From the NCBI RefSeq assembly GCF_910592395.1, contig NC_088308.1:24009501-24073500 (forward strand): 64,000 bases of DNA. The letters run 5' to 3'. Positions within the stretch are counted from its first letter, which is position 1. The number at the start of each line of letters is the position of its first letter. The notes under the pieces were generated by a model. It was not told the DNA's origin, did no database searches, and was given only the letters and a program-made list of their open reading frames with translations. Shown one piece after another: positions 57,200 through 64,000 of the stretch. The DNA comes from Lineus longissimus (Eukaryota; Nemertea; Pilidiophora; Heteronemertea; Lineidae). A program made the translations under genes and the position numbers.

Positions 57200-60100
57200 A
57201 TGGCTTCTGGAGCGTTGAAGATGAAGGGGCTACTCCAGTGGTGTAAGAAACACACTGAGGGGTACCCAGGAGTAGAGGTGACTAACTTCACATCAGCTTG
57301 GAAAGATGGACTGGCATTCTGTGCCATCATTCACAAGTTCAGACCAGATCTGATGTAAGTATAAAATCATGGAAGAGACGTTAGAAGTCGAGACGTCAAT
57401 GTTTGATTGCAATTGAATATTTTATATTTTTGTCTCATGAGGTGTTTTAGAAATTTTGGGCAAAAGATATGGATAATATCACTCTAGTCTAAATCAATAC
57501 CTTCTCTCTGTTTAAACATGTTGGTTGGGTGAGACATGCACATGGGAATTCATTTTGCAACACTTGAATTCGAATTAACCCTGGGGTTATTATCATTCAG
57601 TTGAGCAATTCTAATGGGTTCTATTATTAGACATTTTGGAGGTTGATTGACCAGAGGGTGTGATGTTGGCATAACAGGAAACTATTCTGTTCGGCTCACT
57701 ATCTAGTGACCATGCCCTAATGTTTTCCTGCATGCCATTTTTAAACTTCGTCAAAATGCAAACCAGTATGTATGCCGATGGCATCTACATAATTTAGAAG
57801 AGTATTGTGAATCGGTGATTTTAGAATCAGGAAGGTCATTTATTTTGCAAGCTGCATGGTGTAAATGTATGTGTGGACGTAGGTCTTGATCTACATGCTT
57901 GTCTTTTGGTTATGTATAAAAGCACTTGTCCACTCAGCCAAAAAGAACGTTGTGACACTTACAATACATGTGTACCCTCAATTTCACTATAAAAAGGCAT
58001 TGACTGAATCATATGACATCCTTTGAAGTATTCCTTTATTGTCATTTTTTTTGTTGGCTTTACAAACATGTACCTCGTCCTGAGATACAATGTATATAGA
58101 TTACAATCCCATACCTTTTTTGACAATTTTTAAATTAAAGGTGGATTTGTATGTTTTTATGGCATTACTTGGTACTCAAAAGTGAGGAGTGTTGCTGACA
58201 TGGCTGATTAACCTGTGTAGCTTTTACTTGCAGTATTGTTTTTATTTCTGATTGGTCATGTTTGTTGCAGAGACTTCAATTCCCTCTCCAAAGAAAATGT
58301 TCTCGAGAATAATGCTTTGGTAAGTGAGAAAAATCAATGGAACAGAAATAATAAGCAATTTCTACAAATACATGGTCCACGACTTACAAGATACCAAAGT
58401 TAACTACATTTCTTGTTCATGCAAAATTGTGGTATGAGCTATCACTATCAGATTAGCCATTAAAATCATGACTAATGGTATAGATTACTTGGTATCATGA
58501 TTTAATGGACAAATTAGAACACTAGAAGTGCTGCCGATAATCACATATTTCAGTCAGATTGGCATTATGTCAGTGTCATACAGTGTAAGCGGGAGACTCA
58601 TAGATTTTGAAATCATATTTTGCGTGCAAACCACAGTCCAAGTTGTTACAAATTAATAATTCATAAAAATGTTGCTGTGTGTGAGATTAGCATTGTAAGT
58701 AGTTGATCAATATTTGTGGGAGCTTACACATGTAACCTACTGAGACTGCCATAGCCTGTGTGAAGCTCTAGTAATCCTTATTGATTTAGAGGTGCTAGCG
58801 TTAATTGACCACACTGTGCATGTTTGACAAGATATTTCCTCTTGTCAGGACTGCCGAAGTGAATCATTTTGGGGGAAGTTCGTTACCTGCCATTACCTGT
58901 TTTAAACTTAAACTTGACACATGAATTGTGAATGGCTTTATGACTGGTGTGGTACTGGCATGACTCACTGACTGGTCCACTCGCTAGGGAATGGTTATAA
59001 AACTCGTGAACACCCATCGCAGGCTGATCACTTTTGTTTCAACACAAACTTATGATAATTTGAGTGGTTCATTTGGGTGAATGTTCTTTTCTTTTACACT
59101 GTTGCTGTACTTGTAAAGTAACTGTGTATTATGATTCATATACTGTGGGTGATGAAGAGTTTAACTCATTCAAGAAGCAACAGGGTCAGGTCCCAGCCAA
59201 GTGTACAGTAGGCCTGAATATTCCGAATAGACTGTGATAATATCATGGTAATTATGAAATTGACCTAATTTGTCAATAATTATGTGAAATGAAGATGTGC
59301 TTTGTTTTGATTGACATTTTGAGTCAGACAGGTCATATTCCATCTGTTTATATCTGTAATAGTGCTGACCCACTTTTCAGTGAATTGCTTCCTTGTCTGT
59401 TGGGTTACTGTAAACTGGGAAATATCAATGGCTGTGGAAGTCATCTTAAAACCATTTGAAAAGTAAAACTAGATGAGGAAAAAATAGCCAGTCCTCTGAT
59501 CCAAGCTGGTCATGAATTGTCTACTGTCTACCAGTAAATGGTTATCATAACAATAAAGTTCATCGATAGAAGTTTAAAACATTTCTTGCATTTAGCTGCA
59601 GCTCCAACAACAGTTTCATTTTCGTTTCTTATATATACCCATTCAACCGTCATCGCTCTTTTTTTCAGGCATTCCGGCTTGCTGAGCAAGAACTCGGTAT
59701 TCCAGCCCTTCTGGATGCAGAGGATATGGTTGCTATGAGGGTGCCAGATAAACTCTGTATTGTGACTTATGTATCACAGTACTATAATCATCTAAGGGAT
59801 AAAAATCCAGGTATGAATGCATGGCCATATCATGTATGACATTCACCATCTATTGATTTGATTTCTTGATCCAATTTGATTTTATGATCATCAATATCTA
59901 ATCAATCTAAAATGTAGAATTATAGGGGAGATCAGTTGACCTGCTCATAAAGTCAGTGATATGATCAGTGCATAGAACCTTAATTAATACACTACATATT
60001 CCAGTGAATACATTCATTATGATTATATATCTAAAGACGGCAGCTAACTAGAAACAAGTGAAGCTACTTCGGTATTTGCTCTGAAGGAAGGAGGACCTTT

Positions 60101-60996
60101 CAAGTCAGAAGTACTGGTACAAATGACATTCAGGCAGAAATTGTGATATTTGTACAAAAAGGCAAAATAACTATATTGGATATCATTATGTATACAAATC
60201 AAACTGTCAGTTCTCTTATATTCTATGGCCATAACAAGTCTCGCTTTCATCGTTCGACAGAGGGCGGACCTGGTGTACAGAAGGCTGTCAAACGACCCGG
60301 AGCGACCTCGCCCACATCTGCACCTGAAAGTAAACGAATATCCAAGGCACCTCAAACACAAGTAAGTTTCAGCGACCTGTTAGCGGGTGAGACCAGGGGG
60401 CCATTGACTGTTGAATTGCTTTGGCTAAATTGATGTGGAACAGCATACGATTCAGGACTGGACGAGATAGAGGTTTAGTTTGTTGTGATTTTGTTGCATA
60501 CAATGTTTTGGGAAGCTTGGCATAAAACAACACGGAGTGGGGAAATTGTTTGATATTCCGAGAACTCGTAACAGGGCAGCTCAAGTGGGAACTTGAAAAA
60601 TGGACCATAGAGTGATTCCACAGTGAGGCCTATCAACATGGCATACTATTGTGGCATGTAACTGGTGTATTGTGTTATATGAACTTAATGTGTCTCCCAC
60701 ACCACCTGTCAGGTAACAACCTACGAGGTCAGTGGCAGCCTCACCATTTTTGGTCTTCATTCAGCATTAGAAGTGGTTGTTCTCAAACTTTCCACACTTT
60801 CATTTCCCAGAATCAGTGTTTCAAAGACGCCTTTTTCATAACAGTAACCTACTAATTGCTCTTCTAACGATGATAATATTGACGGGACGATTCCTAAATG
60901 ATTCCATCAACCCTGTTGCCATGCTTTAATTTGTCCTACTAACCTCCATTTAACAATCTGTGTGACATAATTACTTTTAACTTAGTAACCTTCGTA

Positions 60997-61032
<36 letters not shown>

Positions 61033-64000
61033 GGTGGTGAGTAACATCACGGCAAGTTTTCCCCGGTGACTGCTATGGCATTTTGCTACACTAAACATCT
61101 ACAGCACGTCTTATAGCTTCTTATGTGATCATGGCTAAGAGTCCTTTGCAGTTGTACGAGGACTGCAACCTTTAAAAGTGTTTCAATTGATAGAACATGA
61201 AGATGAGTTGATTCCCGGCAAAAATATGTTGTCTTGTCCATTGGGTATTCTATGAGTATGACAAATTGCAAAACACTGAATATTCACAGACATGATTGGC
61301 CAATTCAATTCCTGAAATCTTTCTTTGAAAATTTTTTTCAGCTTCTTTAAAAAACCCTCTAGCAAGCACACAGTACAACACCAGCACACTCTTTTAAAAA
61401 TACATCTAAGGAAACTCGGCTTTTCAATCACTTTTCCTGATAATGTTACTTTTGGTGAGATGAAACACACATTATGTGAACTTCCCGAGCACGTTATATC
61501 TTCATTCAAAACACCATTCCATTTATTCAAAACAATCTTCATCAAAAGCTTTTAATTTTTACATCTATTTTCATGCTAATTTTTAATTCTTTTATATTTG
61601 ATTGGGGTATTTTTATCATCATGGCTAAGGATATAATTCTTTCAAATATTTAGTGCAGATTCTTTCTGAAGGACTTTGCAATGCATCGGAGTGCACAGAT
61701 TACTGCGGGACCCTCGCCCATGTCATGGAAGAAAAGTACTTGATGGCATCGGTAAAGCCATCAGTGAAAATATTGCCCTATTCTCATCATTTTCGATATA
61801 CCTATCACAGGTTGGTGTTAATTGAACTAACACACAACAAAACATTCCTGCATCCACCGTGTTAATGCGAAATGCCATTGTAGTAGCACTGGGGAAAATT
61901 TGATGTGAAGCGCACTGGAGTGATTGTGACTTGCCACACAGTATGAGTAATCCCAATCTTTCTTCCACAGGGCACAGAATTGAGCAATTTAAAAAGACAC
62001 TGCAATTTTGTGGTCGGATCTTGAAATGAGTTTGTTTGCAGAACTGTGTTTGTACAAGTAATTTTCTGGGCCTGGCTGCTCAGTCTGTGTTAGCAGTTAT
62101 GTTTGGAATACTACTTCTGTAAATGAAATTTACTGAATATGATTATGCTTAGTTGGGCTAATATTAGTCTCTTACATCGACTGAGCAACTAGGCCCTGTT
62201 CAGTCACTGTTTGTTATCACATCTTCTTGATTACTACATCCACCTGTCTCTCAACATCTAAGTAAGTTTTATAGTCAGTCATCCCGACTGTGGTCAAAGA
62301 TGACAAAAAAAGGCTGCCGCTTTACTTAATCACATCATGTAAACTTACACCCCTATTTTAAGTGCAGGAAATTGGTGATAAATCAAATCCTGGTCTAAAA
62401 CATGTCTGATACATCTAACCTGACTCAAAATCACCAGATTTCATACCTCAAGCTAAAAAATGCTTGAACAGGTCATCACAGAAGCATTGCAGTGCATCAG
62501 ATGCACTTCCAGCTTCCCCCATGATACCACCCGACAGTTAATTGTACAAAGAGCCTATGTAGCTTTGTGCCTTTGAAAATTTATAGGTCATTCCTATTAA
62601 TGAAAACTTGCTTGATACCAAATAGGACAATCAAATCAGACAAATGTGATGTGACGTTCTATTGATGTCACTGGGGTTTTTATGTGGGTTGCACTGTGTA
62701 TGATGCTCCAATTATTTGCTAATTGGTTATTATCATGTCATCCTTTTGTCATAGTTAGTGCCATGTGATCCTAACTAGTTATGGCTATGAAATTCCAGCT
62801 GAGCTACGTAGTATTTTATTGATAACAATGGATAATTTGTTTCTTGGTAACCCATGAAGTGCGTCTCAATCAGAATTTGATCTATATTTGACTAGAATTT
62901 GTTTTCCAAGTTTATCAGTCATCCTCTGAATTTGAAAATCTGTTTCCGAAAGTGTTCATCTAATTGCATGGTCAACATTGGGTGGTATAAGTATTAAAGC
63001 TGGGGACAAAATTAATTTCAAAAACTTTAGAGATCGCTTTGGAATACAGTGCTGCCTTAAAAATGCGCATTTGGGTGGTGCCAGTGGTGGTGGTTGGTAT
63101 AATTTGTCTAATTTCTTCTCCTTTATGTTGTATTGTATGTTGACTGGTCTATACCCTGACTGTCTTTACTCCTTAAGCGCTGTACAAGATACTTCGCAAA
63201 GTCCATGAAAATTTGTCAGTTTATGATACTGTTAAATCTGATGCTAACTGAATCGCTTCGATGAAATACTTCAACATTCCTTTCCAGACACCAGAGAAGA
63301 GCAATGGATTACCATCAACTTCAAAACGTGGAACATTGGGTGATACATGTACAGAATGTAAGAAAAAGGTCTACCTACTCGAGCGCCACATATTGGAGGG
63401 AAAACTGTACCACAGACAGTGTTATCGGCAAAGTGAAAAAGGGCGTGAAAATTTCACGTCAAGGCCACTTAGTCCAACTTCACCAACAAAATCATTCGGG
63501 CCAGGTCTGAGTCCCCAGAATACAAATCAATCATCACCATTTCGACAACGACAAAATGTTCCTGATGAGAAATTGGACTCTCCTCAAAGGGTGGCATCGC
63601 GGCCAAAGATACCGGATTCTCTCCAAGATAAAAGTGGTGAAACAAAATCTAAGGGGACTAATAATAACAGGCCTGTTTCAAAACAGCAGCAGGGTGCGAG
63701 AACAGAGTCTCCTATGGACACGAATGAGAATGATTCTAGTGAACCAGCCTGGATGAGATGGGTCGATAAATCAGCTGTGCCTGAAAAGAAAAGTCCTGAA
63801 AAGAGAGAGACCAAGTCGACTGGAAAAACTGGAGCTATCTCTAATGGTGCTATGAAAGACAATTCCCCTGATAGCTCGGGAAAAGCAGAGTCTGAGTTTA
63901 ATGTTCAGTTCGGGAAGAAGCAAAGTCCAAGCTCAACGCCTAGGACAGATAAGCAATGGGGTAAAAAGACTGATAATACTGGGGATAGTGGTGCTACTTC
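57200..64000 (+). CDS. MICALL: MICAL-like protein (CH and half-LIM domains), 3' partial
   Basis: MICAL-like family, cytosolic adaptors linking Rab GTPases, EHD proteins and actin in endosome recycling. Exons: 57200-57354, 58271-58319, 59669-59810, 60261-60361, 63288 to beyond 64000, all in phase. The start is ATG 57200 ([15 protein letters not shown]). Exons 1-3 encode one calponin-homology domain: [65 protein letters not shown], closest in style to MICALL1/2. Exon 5 gives [20 protein letters not shown] then YHRQC, the CX2C...HX2C zinc module of a LIM domain. The second LIM zinc module expected next is absent: the frame goes straight into a long Ser/Pro/Lys-rich region that stays open to the window end. 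The C-terminal coiled-coil Rab-binding (bMERB) domain would lie outside. There is no flavin monooxygenase domain before the CH, which separates it from MICAL proper. Confidence 0.9.
60996..61030 (+). repeat. GAT trinucleotide microsatellite in a MICALL intron
   Basis: About eleven tandem ATG/GAT units within the 2.9-kb intron 60362-63287. No exon is near; the codon-like pattern is incidental. Confidence 0.95.

Overview
This is a window of animal nuclear DNA: many short exons with GT/AG introns, long AT-rich introns, dense and varied transposable elements, and no sign of operons. The three recognisable host genes are metazoan orthologues. The transposon mix (short-LTR Ty3/gypsy, PIF/Harbinger, DIRS-type, tRNA-SINE, foldback elements) and a marked excess of the palindrome TACATGTA suggest a marine invertebrate, most likely a lophotrochozoan such as a mollusc or brachiopod. 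That placement is inference from general familiarity, not from a search.

Layout. (1) Bases 1-9747, + strand: all but the N-terminal end of ERCC6/CSB, the SWI/SNF-family ATPase of transcription-coupled repair; 19 coding exons were traced with consistent reading phase. (2) About 10505-15375: a roughly 4.9-kb minisatellite of about 70 copies of a 68-bp unit, each unit carrying a short inverted repeat. A smaller 114-123-bp triplication follows. (3) 16816-30525, - strand: WDR90/POC16, a centriolar CFAP20-domain plus WD40-repeat protein; 35 coding exons were traced in phase, and only the tiny first coding exon is missing. ERCC6 and WDR90 converge on the minisatellite. (4) 32139-40423: a three-layer nest of mobile elements. 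A Ty3/gypsy retrotransposon with identical 143-bp LTRs and an open 1338-codon gag-pol frame sits in a decayed PIF/Harbinger transposon, which sits in a large palindromic (foldback) element flanked by TTAA. (5) 41113-41607: a decayed tandem array that looks derived from C2H2 zinc-finger linker DNA. (6) 41.6-57.2 kb: mostly non-coding DNA with a few exon-like stretches, a broken DIRS-type element (about 49.3-51.4 kb), a foldback relative and a MITE-like repeat. (7) 57200-64000, + strand: the 5' half of a MICAL-like gene (CH domain, then a zinc-binding half of a LIM domain), running off the window.

The host genes do not form a pathway. ERCC6 acts in DNA repair at stalled RNA polymerase II, WDR90 in centriole wall stability, and MICAL-like proteins in endosome recycling and actin. 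The most notable content is structural: the nested insertion, the minisatellite between convergent genes, the foldback family, and the zinc-finger-like repeat found at two places in opposite orientation.
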